A DNA stretch of 64,000 nucleotides from Roseiarcus sp963794655 (GCA_963794655.1 CAWCEV010000003.1:372001-436000); one strand, 5' to 3'; positions 31,738 to 41,325 are shown, counted from the stretch's first letter. Numbers and translations: made by a program. Notes: generated from the sequence alone by a model not told the origin.

Positions 31738-33082
31738 GACGCCCTGCCCCGGTACGCGACCACGTTGTCGCCAGACGGCGGCGGCGGAGGTGTACTCGGC
31801 GCGAACGAGATGGCCGCCTTGGCTGCGATCTCGTCCAATGCCTCGACGATAAAGGCCGCGTAGTGCCGCGCGATCATCGAAGAGCTTGTGTCGTGGAGCT
31901 TGCCGACGTGCTCGGTGCCGAGACCTTCGCGAAGGCTGCGGACAATGCTCGAATGTCTGAGCGCGTAAGGGATAGTCTCGGCGGGAAGGCCAGCCTCGGC
32001 GACAATCTTGCCCCAAGGGCGGACAAGCTCCGAAGCGGCGTACCAAGGCCCGCGTCCGACTGTCTTCCATGTCGTGAACGTGACGCGTTCTTTTTCGGGG
32101 CGCAGGAACAACGGTTCATGCCCCTTGCGCCCCTCCGTGGCCTTCGACAGCGCTTCCATCACGTCGGCGGCCCGGGGATAAGGGTATGCGTCCGCGCCTT
32201 CTGGCCCCTCCCCTTGTGGCTTACCGGGACCATGAGACGGCGCTTCTCGCGTTGCACGTCGCCGACGCGCATGCGGGCGAGCTGTATGAACCGCGCCCCG
32301 GTCGCGGCCATGACGCGCACGATCACCGCGAGGTCACCGCCCCAGCCCTCCCGTTCGTCGACACGTTCGGCAGCTTCGACCAGCGCGCGAACTTGGTCGT
32401 CGGTCAGCACTTGCATTTCGCGGGCTGGCGGCGCGGACGCAACCACGGTCGCGAGACCATCCCTAATCGTGTCACGGAGGCTTGCGGGAAGCTTCGTCCT
32501 ATGGCGCTTCGCAGCCATGTTGAGCGCGGCCCGGAGATCGTTTGAGACGCGCCGGACGGTGCTCGCCTGCAAGCCCTTGAGGCTCTTTCGCCATACCGTG
32601 AGATCGTCGACCGTAATCTCTGCCAGCGACTTCGCGGCGAGCTTATCGTCGACACGCTTCAACCGTGAGGCCGCGTCATTTTTCATGCCGCGTTTGTCGG
32701 TCCCATGGCGCTCGGCCTCGCGCTCCTCCCGCTCGGCGACGTACTGCTCGATAGCCTTCGCGACGGTCAGGCTGGGCGTGGGCTTCTTGGGCTCCCCTTC
32801 CCCAGTGATCGCCTCCATGCGCTTGCGAGCGAGCGAGCGCCCAGCCTCATAGCTCAGGGTGTCGGCTTCGGTCGGGTCATCGTCCGCGCGCCCGATGGTC
32901 TCGTAGACGTATGGCGGCTTGGCGTCTCGCCCGAGATAACGCCGGAGAACCCAAGAGCCGCCCCGCTGGCCTTTTCGATAACCGAGATGGAACCCCTTCT
33001 CGAAATATTCGAGATAGGGCGCGGGTCGCGCCTTCAACGCCTCGCGCTTGGTCCGTGTCCCGAACTTAACCTTTTTCGTCAC
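31734..33082 (-). pseudogene. tyrosine-type site-specific integrase with a frameshift
   Basis: The GTG at 33082 has GGAAGG upstream. The N-terminus (KFGTRTKREALKARPAPYLE) and arm/core-binding part (SLAEITVDDLTVWRKSLKGL) are followed by the catalytic domain: TGARFIQLARM holds the first Arg, YALRHSSIVRSL the HxxR, and SSSMIARHYAAF the Tyr nucleophile. The frame is lost near 32180 (THTLIPGPPT then stop; the other frame resumes AADVMEALSKAT). The length 1349 is not a multiple of three, which confirms one shift, either decay or a sequencing error. It is 152 bp from attR and is the probable agent of island insertion. Confidence 0.88.
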
Positions 33083-33110
33083 TTTCCGACCCCTTCCGAA
33101 CCCGCGAACC

Positions 33111-33130
33111 TGTGAAACATCTGTGAAACA
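33111..33130 (+). repeat. TGTGAAACA double motif, copy 2 (near attR)
   Basis: Identical over 20 bases to 9324-9343 and in the same direction. It lies 29 bp upstream of the integrase start and 104 bp from attR, so it could act as an arm-type site or control integrase expression. Confidence 0.7.
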
Positions 33131-33233
33131 TAAGGGGTGGACGTGGCTTGACAAGGGCTGACGGTAATTGACGCTGTTTCGCGTTATCAATGGCTTAGCA
33201 AAACACGGGTGGACACTGATAGAACGAACCCCA

Positions 33234-33280
33234 GCCCTTTCACGGCGGAAACACGGGTTCGATCCCCGTTGGGCGCGCCA
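33234..33280 (+). other. attR, right attachment site
   Basis: The 47 bp are identical to the 3' part of tRNA-Glu (9241-9287), including the encoded CCA. The missing 5' half shows this is a duplicate made by integration. Confidence 0.92.
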
Positions 33281-33301
33281 AAAGAAGGCCTGCGCGAAAA
33301 A

Positions 33302-35050
33302 ATGGACGCAGGACGCGCGAGTAAGCTGGGCCGGCTCGGCGCCGGCGTTGTCTCGCTTCTCATCTTGTCGGGCGCGACTTCCTTCGCCCAGACGCCGTCG
33401 CCCGTCTACCCCGGCTGCGCCGTTCCGCCGACCGCGTTTCGAAACGTCTGGCGCATCGATCCGGTAAACGGCCAAACCGCCGAGGCCATGACGGCGGCTG
33501 GCATTCCGATGCCGGCGATTGGCGCCAAGGCAACGGCCGCAACGCAGGGCAGCCCCCAGCATCCATGGAATTCGCTTCAGGCGGTGTTCAATCCGCCCGC
33601 CGCCAGCGGCTATAGCTATCCGCTGCTCACGACCGCCCCTTATAGGCACGTCGTTGGTTCAGCGTATCAGACCGTTGCCGGCCCGCTCGCCGGCCCGATC
33701 CAGCCCGGCGACGAAATCCTGCTCATGAGCGGCAAATACGGCGCCGTCACAGTCGGCTACGGGCCGATCCCCGGCGTCAACAACCCGAACTTCGTCACCG
33801 TCGCGGCTGCGCCGGGTCAGACGCCCGTACTGACTTCGCTCAACGTCTTCAACTCGAGCATGCTCAGGTTCGTTGGCCTCAAAGTCCAGGCGCTCTTCCC
33901 CGCCCTCAATTACAACAACCTGATCACGGTCGCCGACGGCGGCGGCGGCGCGCTGGTCACGCACGACATCGTGTTCTCTGACATGTCGGTCTCGAACGCC
34001 GATCCTGCCGTCTATGAGACGTGGGCGCAGGCTCAGTGGCAATATGGCAGTGTCGGCTTCGTCGCCCACGGGACAAACGAGGGCGCGAACACCAGCTGCA
34101 TCGCTCTTCTCGACTCGCATGTCTATGCCCTCCACGAGGACATCGTTTGTACGTCGAGGAATTCGACTTGCTCCTACAACGAGCTCGACCACTATACGGA
34201 TAATGCGATCACTTATGGCTCCAACAACCTCTTGATCCGGGGAAACTACATCCACGACCCAATCGACGTCGGTCTTTCGTATCATATGGACGCGATGCAA
34301 GGAGAAGGTCAGCCGCTGGCGGCAGGGCACAAAAGCCTCACGTGGAACAACGTCATTATCGACAGCAACATTATCGTCGAGCACAACGATCCCAAAAATC
34401 AGTGGCTCCAACAAACCAACGGGATCGACGACTATTCAGGCGTGCCCTACCTGACCTGGAACAATCTTCAGGTCACGAACAACCTCTATATCGGCTCGAG
34501 CGTCAACGGCATCCTATTCGCGGGCATCGCCAACAGCCTGATCGGCGACAACATTCTCATCAACAACGACTACGCCCCGAGGACGCCGCCGCCGGACATC
34601 AACCTCGCCCCTTCACCGCTCAACAGCAACGTTCGACTCTGCAACAATATCGCGCCGATCATCGTCGCGCGGACGGATCAGGGGGTCTCCCTCGATCACA
34701 ACATCGCCACGACCTTGTTCGCCTACTGGATCCAAAACCGCGACGGCACATTCGCGAAGAACTCCACATGGTTCAGGCGCCCCGGCTTTTATGGCGCGTC
34801 GGGCGGCCCACAGCCGATGCGATCCGCCGCCTTTTCGAACGAGGTGATGCTCCACGCGGAGCCAAGGCTCCTCCACTCTCTCAATCTGCCGGGCGATACT
34901 GCTGCCTGGCTTCGCAGGGCGAGGCTTTGCGGGGCGAGGCTTTGCGGGATATCGGCGGAACATGCAGCGTCCGAAGCGGGACCTTGCTCCATCGAGAATG
35001 AGGCCCCTACCTTCGATTTCGAGCGGGGACCGTCGGGCAATCCCGATTGA
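33302..35050 (+). CDS. secreted right-handed parallel beta-helix protein
   Basis: From the ATG at 33302, 22 bp after attR, the product is 582 residues. A signal peptide (LGAGVVSLLILSGATSFA) is followed by a pectate-lyase-like beta-helix: short repeats rich in Asn and Gly such as YGSNNLLIRGNYIHDP, LTWNNVIIDSNIIVEHND and LTWNNLQVTNNLYIGSS. The fold suggests a carbohydrate-binding or -cleaving surface, but no catalytic residues can be assigned. The C-terminal tail repeats GEALRGEAL-like DNA (GCGAGGCTTTGCGGG twice at about 34919-34949) and may be degraded. Before the island arrived this gene probably followed tRNA-Glu directly. Confidence 0.78.
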   Translation: MDAGRASKLGRLGAGVVSLLILSGATSFAQTPSPVYPGCAVPPTAFRNVWRIDPVNGQTAEAMTAAGIPMPAIGAKATAATQGSPQHPWNSLQAVFNPPAASGYSYPLLTTAPYRHVVGSAYQTVAGPLAGPIQPGDEILLMSGKYGAVTVGYGPIPGVNNPNFVTVAAAPGQTPVLTSLNVFNSSMLRFVGLKVQALFPALNYNNLITVADGGGGALVTHDIVFSDMSVSNADPAVYETWAQAQWQYGSVGFVAHGTNEGANTSCIALLDSHVYALHEDIVCTSRNSTCSYNELDHYTDNAITYGSNNLLIRGNYIHDPIDVGLSYHMDAMQGEGQPLAAGHKSLTWNNVIIDSNIIVEHNDPKNQWLQQTNGIDDYSGVPYLTWNNLQVTNNLYIGSSVNGILFAGIANSLIGDNILINNDYAPRTPPPDINLAPSPLNSNVRLCNNIAPIIVARTDQGVSLDHNIATTLFAYWIQNRDGTFAKNSTWFRRPGFYGASGGPQPMRSAAFSNEVMLHAEPRLLHSLNLPGDTAAWLRRARLCGARLCGISAEHAASEAGPCSIENEAPTFDFERGPSGNPD

Positions 35051-35124
35051 AAGCGCGATTTTAGTCGGCGAGAGACCCGGTAAGGCTCAAATTCACCCGC
35101 GTTGCGCCGGCAGCGCCAGCCCGC

Positions 35125-36183
35125 CTAGCTCGGCGTGGCGAGCGAGCGATCCTCGACTCGAATCGAACTTCGCGCTCGTGTCCGGTTACCCAGGAAGAAC
35201 CGCACCGGTTCATCGTAGTACTTCACGACGACTGCTGCGACGGCCACGTATAGCGCTAGGGCCACAACAGACGCCGCCTCGCGTTCGCTCGAAGATCGAC
35301 CGGCGACCGCCAGCGCGAAAAACACCAACATTGGGGCATGGATCAAATAAAGAGGATACGAGATGCGCCCGGACCATTGCCAGAGGGCGCCTTCCGCACT
35401 TGTACTCACTCCCGCGACAACGATGATCGGGAACAGAACCAAGACGGCCACAAGATCGAATATGTCCTTGTGAGCGCTTAGCGGAAACGCCAGACAACCT
35501 AAAAGTACGGCCGAGAGTATCCAGATGTTGGTGCGAACGACCGGAAGGCCGCGCGCCCGATGTATGCGGCTGAGAGCGACCCCGACGACAAATCCGAACA
35601 GGACACGCGAGAGCCCGCCCCATAAATTCGACCAGATATAACCGACCTCGAGGCTATGGAAATGCCTTGCGGTGAGCAGCAAAGCAAGCGCGCTGATCAG
35701 CGTAAGCGTCGCGAGCCCGACTGCCCGAAGGCGAAATAAGAACAATGCAAACACGCCGTTGATCGCTATCTCCCAAAACAGCGACCATGCGGGCGGGTCA
35801 ATAGGCCAAAGAAGGTGCACCGCAAGCCCCCGCATGGGGATGGGAAGCACCAAGGCCGCCGCCGCGCCTGCCCCGAGAACCGTGGTGATCGGAACGGGCC
35901 ACGTCAGCGCTGCGGCGAAGGTTCCTAGCAATACGCCCAACGCAATCATTGGGTAGAGCCTGACAGCCCGAGCTACTGCGAACCGCCGAAATGACATTCC
36001 GTTGCGAAGCCGCTCCTCGTACGCGTGAGCAACGACGAACCCGCTCAACATGAAGAAGAAGTCGACGGCCAAATAGCCGTGATCGATGGGATTGATCTGG
36101 AAAGCGGTCCTCGTATGAAACGCTGCAACCAGCAACGCCGCGACGCCTCGCAACCCGTCCAGCGCCATGAAGCGCTGGTTCAT
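35125..36183 (-). CDS. acyltransferase family 3 membrane protein
   Basis: The 352-residue protein opens MNQRFMALDGLRGVAALLVA, then HGYLAVDFFFMLSGFVVAHA with the YEER segment, the standard start of OafA/YrhL-type acyltransferases (His in the first helix and RVRLYP-like ARAVRLYPMIA). About ten membrane helices follow. Members O-acetylate lipopolysaccharide, peptidoglycan or other glycans. It is a lone gene with no sugar-biosynthesis partners beside it. The SGNH type of this family appears at 52122. Confidence 0.88.
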   Translation of the reverse strand: MNQRFMALDGLRGVAALLVAAFHTRTAFQINPIDHGYLAVDFFFMLSGFVVAHAYEERLRNGMSFRRFAVARAVRLYPMIALGVLLGTFAAALTWPVPITTVLGAGAAAALVLPIPMRGLAVHLLWPIDPPAWSLFWEIAINGVFALFLFRLRAVGLATLTLISALALLLTARHFHSLEVGYIWSNLWGGLSRVLFGFVVGVALSRIHRARGLPVVRTNIWILSAVLLGCLAFPLSAHKDIFDLVAVLVLFPIIVVAGVSTSAEGALWQWSGRISYPLYLIHAPMLVFFALAVAGRSSSEREAASVVALALYVAVAAVVVKYYDEPVRFFLGNRTRARSSIRVEDRSLATPS

Positions 36184-36401
36184 CGACTCTCAGACCTTCG
36201 GCGCAAAAAAGGCACAACTATAAGAAAGGCGTTCTCTGACAAGGACAGCCCCATTCAAGGAACGGCGCCTTGGTGGTCAGCCGGCCTGCAAAAGACAGCG
36301 TACATCTACGCACATGCGAAGGCTGGCACAAGCCGCTGTCGTTCTGAAAGTCGCGAAGCTTGGTGCGACCGGGTTCGGATTTCGGAATGTCTCCGGCTTG
36401 T

Positions 36402-36881
36402 CTAGCCTCGCAAGGCCTTCTGGCGCGCAAACACCTCGCGTCCTTCGCGATCCAGGATTCGCAATCCGATCGTTCGAGGCGGCCACTCGGTGTTCGCGGT
36501 CGCGACGATTGCGGCCGATGTGTCTTCCGCCTCAATCTCTCTCTCCGTGAGACTCTTTTGGCCATGATCGGGCGTGGCGCAGAAGAACTGGATCCGGAAC
36601 GCCTTCGGCGGGTCCGCGGCGGTCGACGTCGGCTCGGCGGCCGGATCAAGTTCCACGGCCGACGGGGCGCTTACGGCGCCGAGTGCGGTTGGCTTACGAG
36701 TTCGCCGGACGATAACCGCGGCGACGCGCTTCCAGTCTCGCGCTGCTTCGGCGCTATTCGCCTCGCGGGCGCGTCGGCGTGCTTCCGCGCCAGCCTCGTC
36801 GCCATAATCACCGATCAACCGGCGCGCCGCTTCATATATCCGCTCAATTCTTTCGAGGCGCCAGAGCAACCAAGCGAGCAT
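36402..36881 (-). CDS. hypothetical protein
   Basis: The ATG at 36881 has GGGAAGG eight bases upstream and gives 159 residues: an amphipathic helical start (MLAWLLWRLERIERIYEAAR), an Ala/Arg-rich linker with RARREANS-type helix, and a C-terminal domain (EDTSAAIVATANTEWPPRTI, GLRILDREGREVF). That end resembles DUF6894-like small domains of Hyphomicrobiales, of unknown role. A longer frame to 37001 adds a compositionally odd N-terminus. Confidence 0.55.
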   Translation of the reverse strand: MLAWLLWRLERIERIYEAARRLIGDYGDEAGAEARRRAREANSAEAARDWKRVAAVIVRRTRKPTALGAVSAPSAVELDPAAEPTSTAADPPKAFRIQFFCATPDHGQKSLTEREIEAEDTSAAIVATANTEWPPRTIGLRILDREGREVFARQKALRG

Positions 36882-37159
36882 GTCCGCCTTCCCTGTCTCC
36901 CATCGCGCTGGCCTCGCGGGTGCCCCGGCCAAGACGTGACCTAAAGACAGTGCGTTTCTTACCCAATAGATCGTTGAGTATTTGGCCATTTTTGTTGACA
37001 AAAGATTAACATCGGCCGGAAAGTGAAAACACTATACTTATGTAAGCGGATGTCGCCTTAAGCCAGCCAAACGCCATCGTGGCCTGCCTGCGGCACGGGA
37101 TCGTTGGCCTAGCGCTCGGATTCCGTTAATTATAGAGGGGAGCTGCGAAGCAACCTTGC

Positions 37160-37423
37160 ATGGACGCGCCAGGAACAGTTCTTCTCGTCGTGCGCGACGA
37201 AACCGCATGGTCTGGAACGCATGAACTCCCGGCGGAGGAAGTCTGCCACCGGGTGGTGACCGTCAGGTCGCGAGCCGAGCGAACGGCGGCTTTGCACGAC
37301 AATCGAACACGCGCCACGGCGCGCAATAGCCTTCGATGGCCCCACCGCGTCGCAGCTTCAGGCGATGCGATTACGATCGCCGATTCCGCCAACAACCGCA
37401 TCCTTCCGGACTTTGCGGCATGA
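37160..37423 (+). CDS. short NHL-repeat-like protein at the head of the hyp operon
   Basis: An 87-residue frame whose end reads RVAASGDAITIADSANNRIL, an NHL-type beta-propeller strand pair, and whose start is MDAPGTVLLVVRDETAW. A true NHL propeller needs five or six repeats, so this may be a truncated remnant of a longer hydrogenase-linked gene. Its stop overlaps the hypF start (ATGA at 37420-37423), which implies translational coupling and supports it being real. Confidence 0.45.
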   Translation: MDAPGTVLLVVRDETAWSGTHELPAEEVCHRVVTVRSRAERTAALHDNRTRATARNSLRWPHRVAASGDAITIADSANNRILPDFAA

Positions 37424-39855
37424 CGCCAACAGGCCAACTTGCGCGCGATCCGGACCACCTCGCCATGGAGATACGGGTGCGCGGCCGCGTCCAGGGAGTC
37501 GGCTTTCGCCCGACGGTATGGCGCATTGCCCGCGAACTCGATCTTGCCGGCGAGGTTCTGAACGACGCCGAAGGCGTGCTGGTGCGCGTGTGCGGCGAGG
37601 CTGCGGCGGTCAATGACTTCCTCGCCCGAATAGCGCGCGAGCCGCCGCCACTGGCGCGCATCGACGCAATTGAAACGCATCCCTATCGCGGCCAGCTGTC
37701 GTCGGCATTCCGCATCGCCGAAAGCCAATCGGGCGCAGCGCATACCCAGGTCACGCCGGACGCCGCGATCTGCGCGGCGTGCGCGGCCGAGATCGCCGAT
37801 CCCTTTGAGCGCCGCTTTCGCTATCCGTTCGCCAATTGCACCCATTGCGGGCCTCGCCTCAGCATCGTCACCGGCATCCCCTATGACCGCTCCATGACGA
37901 CCATGGCGCCATTCGCGATGTGCGGCGCCTGCTGGCAGGAATACCGAAATCCAGCCGATCGCCGATTCCACGCCGAGGCGATCGCCTGCGATGCCTGCGG
38001 GCCTCAGGCGAGCTTGATCCGGTTTGATGGACGCGCCGTGAGTTTCGACCAGCACTCGCTGCTGGACGACGTCGACGCGGCAGGCGCCCTGTTGCAGATG
38101 GGCGAAATCGTCGCCGTGAAGGGCCTTGGGGGATTTCACCTCGCTTGCGACGCGACCAACGCCGACGCCGTGGCGCGGCTGCGCCATTTGAAGCGCCGCG
38201 AGCGGAAGCCGTTCGCGCTGATGGCGGCCGATGTCGAGATCATTCGCCGCTATTGCTCGGTCGATGCCCAGGAAGAGCAGCTTCTCGCCGGCGCGGCGGC
38301 GCCTATCGTGCTCTTGCGCGCCGACGGGCCGCGGCGCTTGCCAGAGGACATCGCCCCGGGACTTTCGACGCTGGGCTTCATGCTCCCGACGACGCCGCTG
38401 CATGCGCTCATGTTGAGGCGCCTCGATCGGCCGGCGGTGATGACGAGCGGCAATCTCGCCGACGAGCCGCAAGTGACCAACGATGACGCGGCCCGCGAAC
38501 GGCTCGCCGGCATCGCTTCCTACGCGCTTACCCATAATCGTGAGATCGCCAGCCGGGTCGACAACTCGCTCGTGCGTGTGATGGCGGGAAAGCCCCGCTC
38601 GCTGCGGCGAGCGCGGGGCTACGCCCCTGCCCCGATCGCGCTACCACCCGGATTCGCGGCGGCGCCGCAGCTCTTGGCGATGGGCGCCGAGCTCAAGGCG
38701 ACGTTCTGCCTGGTCAAGGGCGGGGAGGCGATCCTCTCGCAACATCAGGGCGATCTCGAGAACGCCGAAACTTTCGACGGCTATCGCCGCACCCTGGCTC
38801 TGTACACACGACTGTTCGACCATCGGCCCGTCGCGCTCGTCGTCGACCAGCATCCGGAATATCTCTCGGCTAAGCTCGCGCGCGAACGAGTGCGCTCGCA
38901 GCCGCTCACGCTCATCGAAGCCCAGCATCACCACGCCCATGTCGCCACGTGCCTCGCAGAGAACCTCTATCCCCTCGACAGCCCGCCCATGCTCGGCATC
39001 GTCCTCGATGGCGTCGGATGGGGAAACGACGGAACGATCTGGGGTGGGGAGTTCCTGCTCGCGGATTATCGCTCGTACGAGCGGCTCGGCCACTTCAAGC
39101 CAGTGGTGATGCTCGGAGGCGCGCAGGCGGGGCGCGAGCCCTGGCGCAACCTCTACGCGCATCTTATGGCCGAGATGGGGTGGGCGGAACTCGAGAGGAG
39201 TTTCGCGGAGCTCGAACTCTTCGCCGATCTCGCCCGCCGCCCGCGTGCGACGATGGATGCAATGAGCCGCAACAGTATCAATTCCCCGAAGGCCTCGTCC
39301 TGTGGTCGGCTGTTCGATGCGGTCGCCGCGGCTTTAAACCTCTGCCGCGACCGACAGGCCTATGAAGGCGAAGCCGGCGCGCGACTTGAAGCGATCGTCG
39401 ATCGAGAGGCGATGGCCGACTATCGTGAGGAGGCCGCCTATCCCCATTTTATCGCAAACATGGGGAAATCCGGCTTGCCCTATATCGAGCCGCTCCCGAT
39501 GTGGCGGGCGATCCTCGGCGATCTCATCCTCGAAACGCCGGCGCCTCTGATTGCGGCGCGGTTCCACAAGGGCCTCGCCAACGCCGTCGTCGCCATGGCC
39601 CAAAAGTTCGCCGCCAAGGACGATGAGGGCCGAGCGCGGTTCGAGACCATCGCGCTTTCGGGCGGCTGCTTCCAGAATCGGGTGCTGTTCGAGGAGGTCA
39701 TTGGAGGGCTTGAACGCGCTGGCTTCCGGGTGCTCACGCACGCCGAGATCCCAGCCAACGACGGAGGACTCGCGCTTGGGCAGGCCGCGATCGGCGCCGC
39801 GCGTCTGATTGACGCAGCAAAACTTCGCGACAAGTCGCGTCCTGCTGTGGGATAA
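37420..39855 (+). CDS. hypF: carbamoyltransferase HypF
   Basis: HypF makes carbamoyl-AMP and loads it on HypE to form the CN ligands of [NiFe]-hydrogenases. The 811-residue protein has the acylphosphatase domain (RGRVQGVGFRPTVWRIA, about residues 18-34), two zinc fingers (CAACAAEI...CTHCGPR and CGACWQEY...CDACGP), the YrdC-type domain from about residue 215 (VKGLGGFHLACDATN) and the Kae1-like domain with HHHAHVATC and SGGCFQN. All catalytic regions are present. The ATG at 37420 overlaps the preceding ORF; an ATG at 37465 (MEIRVRGRVQG) is a plausible alternative start that would drop 15 residues. Confidence 0.96.
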   Translation: MTPTGQLARDPDHLAMEIRVRGRVQGVGFRPTVWRIARELDLAGEVLNDAEGVLVRVCGEAAAVNDFLARIAREPPPLARIDAIETHPYRGQLSSAFRIAESQSGAAHTQVTPDAAICAACAAEIADPFERRFRYPFANCTHCGPRLSIVTGIPYDRSMTTMAPFAMCGACWQEYRNPADRRFHAEAIACDACGPQASLIRFDGRAVSFDQHSLLDDVDAAGALLQMGEIVAVKGLGGFHLACDATNADAVARLRHLKRRERKPFALMAADVEIIRRYCSVDAQEEQLLAGAAAPIVLLRADGPRRLPEDIAPGLSTLGFMLPTTPLHALMLRRLDRPAVMTSGNLADEPQVTNDDAARERLAGIASYALTHNREIASRVDNSLVRVMAGKPRSLRRARGYAPAPIALPPGFAAAPQLLAMGAELKATFCLVKGGEAILSQHQGDLENAETFDGYRRTLALYTRLFDHRPVALVVDQHPEYLSAKLARERVRSQPLTLIEAQHHHAHVATCLAENLYPLDSPPMLGIVLDGVGWGNDGTIWGGEFLLADYRSYERLGHFKPVVMLGGAQAGREPWRNLYAHLMAEMGWAELERSFAELELFADLARRPRATMDAMSRNSINSPKASSCGRLFDAVAAALNLCRDRQAYEGEAGARLEAIVDREAMADYREEAAYPHFIANMGKSGLPYIEPLPMWRAILGDLILETPAPLIAARFHKGLANAVVAMAQKFAAKDDEGRARFETIALSGGCFQNRVLFEEVIGGLERAGFRVLTHAEIPANDGGLALGQAAIGAARLIDAAKLRDKSRPAVG

Positions 39856-39895
39856 TACCGGCAGAAACGATTAGCGAGCAGAGAGGATAGCGAGA

Positions 39896-40198
39896 ATGTG
39901 TCTCGGAATCCCAGGCCGCATTGTAAAGATCGACGACGTTGATAAGAAGCTCGCGACCGCAGACGTCAGCGGGGTGAAGCGGCAGGTGAACATAGCCTGC
40001 ATCGTCGATGCGGAGCATCCGGTCGATGATTGCGTCGGAGATTGGGTGCTGATCCACGTCGGCTTCGCGATGAGCCGCATCGATGAAGCCGAGGCCGCGG
40101 AAACGTTGCGTATCCTGACCGAGCTTGGCGAAGCGCAGCAGGAACTAGACGCAATGCGCCACTCCGCCACGATGTCGGAGGCTCGCGATTCGTCATGA
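39896..40198 (+). CDS. hypC: hydrogenase assembly chaperone HypC
   Basis: The 100-residue protein starts MCLGIPGRIV, with the essential N-terminal Cys2 that binds the Fe(CN)2CO unit together with HypD, and continues VSGVKRQVNIACIVDAE and GDWVLIHVGFAMSRIDEAEA as expected. Its C-terminal extension is longer than the usual 75-90 residues. The stop overlaps the hypD start by four bases, and hypF ends 41 bp upstream, so the order is hypF-C-D-E-A-B. Confidence 0.96.
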   Translation: MCLGIPGRIVKIDDVDKKLATADVSGVKRQVNIACIVDAEHPVDDCVGDWVLIHVGFAMSRIDEAEAAETLRILTELGEAQQELDAMRHSATMSEARDSS

Positions 40199-41325
40199 AA
40201 TATCTTGATGAATTTCGCGACAACGCCAAGGCCGGCTTCCTCCTCAAAGAGATCGAAGGCCTGACCGCCTCGCTCTGCATTCCCGACCATCGGCCGCTAC
40301 AGCTCATGGAAGTTTGCGGCGGTCATACCCACTCAATCTTCCGCTACGGCCTCGAGGGAATGTTGCCGCGCGGAATTGAGCTTGTGCATGGGCCGGGGTG
40401 TCCGGTCTGCGTGCTGCCCATGGGCCGCGTCGACGATTGCGTCGCGATTGCCGAAGAGGCCGACGTCATCTTCACAACATTCGGTGACGCCATGCGAGTG
40501 CCGGGCTCGCGCAAGAGCCTGTTGCAGGCGAAGGCCGACGGGGCCGACGTCCGGATGGTCTATTCGCCGATGGACGCGCTCAAGCTCGCGCAGGCCAATC
40601 CCGGGCGCGAAGTCGTATTCTTCGGCCTTGGCTTCGAAACCACGATGCCATCAACCGCGCTGACGATCCTGCAAGCTGAGGCCGAAGAAATCGAGAATTT
40701 CTCAGTGTTCTGCAACCACATCACTATCGTTCCGACCATCAAGGCGATTCTCGACAGCCCGGATCTGAGGCTCGACGGCTTTCTCGGCCCCGGACATGTC
40801 ACGATGGTGATCGGAACCGCGCCATATGAGTTCATCGCCCGCTACTATCGCAAACCGATGGTCATCTCCGGCTTCGAGCCCCTCGACATTCTACAGTCGG
40901 TCTGGATGCTCCTGAAGCAGATCAAGGACGGGCGGATCGAAATCGAAAATCAGTATTCTCGCGTCGCTCCGGAGGCGGGAAACGCGGCGGCGCTCAAGGC
41001 CGTGTCGCAAGTCTACGAATTGCGCGAATTTTTCGAATGGCGGGGGCTGGGCTCGATCGATCATTCCGGCGTCAGGGTGCGTGAGGCTTACGCGCGTTTC
41101 GACGCCGAGCGCAAATTTGCGATTCCCAACGCCAAGATCGCTGACCCGGAGGCTTGTCAGTGCGGCGAGGTGCTTAGGGGCGTCATCAAGCCGAACCAGT
41201 GCAAGGTGTTCGGCTCGGCCTGCACGCCGGAGACGCCCCTCGGCGCGCTGATGGTTTCGTCCGAAGGCGCGTGCGCCGCATATTATCAGTACGGCGGGAT
41301 CAGGCATCACGAGACCGCCGCATGA
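40195..41325 (+). CDS. hypD: hydrogenase maturation protein HypD
   Basis: HypD, with HypC, is the scaffold on which the Fe(CN)2CO centre is assembled, and carries a [4Fe-4S] cluster. The 376-residue product has VCGGHTHSIFRYGL, GPGCPVCVLP and the cysteine-rich C-terminus ACQCGEVLRGVIKPNQC, CTPETPLGALMVSSEGAC. These are all the conserved Cys motifs of the family. It overlaps hypC at ATGA and is followed by hypE with the same overlap. Confidence 0.97.
   Translation: MKYLDEFRDNAKAGFLLKEIEGLTASLCIPDHRPLQLMEVCGGHTHSIFRYGLEGMLPRGIELVHGPGCPVCVLPMGRVDDCVAIAEEADVIFTTFGDAMRVPGSRKSLLQAKADGADVRMVYSPMDALKLAQANPGREVVFFGLGFETTMPSTALTILQAEAEEIENFSVFCNHITIVPTIKAILDSPDLRLDGFLGPGHVTMVIGTAPYEFIARYYRKPMVISGFEPLDILQSVWMLLKQIKDGRIEIENQYSRVAPEAGNAAALKAVSQVYELREFFEWRGLGSIDHSGVRVREAYARFDAERKFAIPNAKIADPEACQCGEVLRGVIKPNQCKVFGSACTPETPLGALMVSSEGACAAYYQYGGIRHHETAA

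Larger units (their letters stand above)
9241..33280. mobile_element. 24-kb genomic island integrated in tRNA-Glu
   Basis: Direct repeats of 47 identical bases bound the region: attL inside tRNA-Glu (9241-9287) and attR at 33234-33280, about 150 bp from the start of a tyrosine integrase gene. Contents are typical of a decayed integrative element: integrase, excisionase-like and winged-helix genes on the right, defence and accessory genes and insertion sequences on the left. Genes on both outer sides are ordinary chromosomal genes. Unusually, the integrase sits at the end far from the intact tRNA gene. Confidence 0.9.

Noticed and set aside
28400..33000. possible CRISPR array in the island right end
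   Set aside because: No set of evenly spaced identical repeats was found; repeats seen are palindromes and single direct copies.
33209..33301. beta-helix protein starting at 33209
   Set aside because: The first 31 codons are translated tRNA sequence; the signal peptide starts at 33302.
32159..33649. 496-residue integrase start far upstream
   Set aside because: The added N-terminus crosses attR and the start of the beta-helix gene; the GTG at 33082 has a ribosome site.
37126..38535. 469-residue minus frame opposite hypF
   Set aside because: Shadow of a GC-rich gene with no domain.
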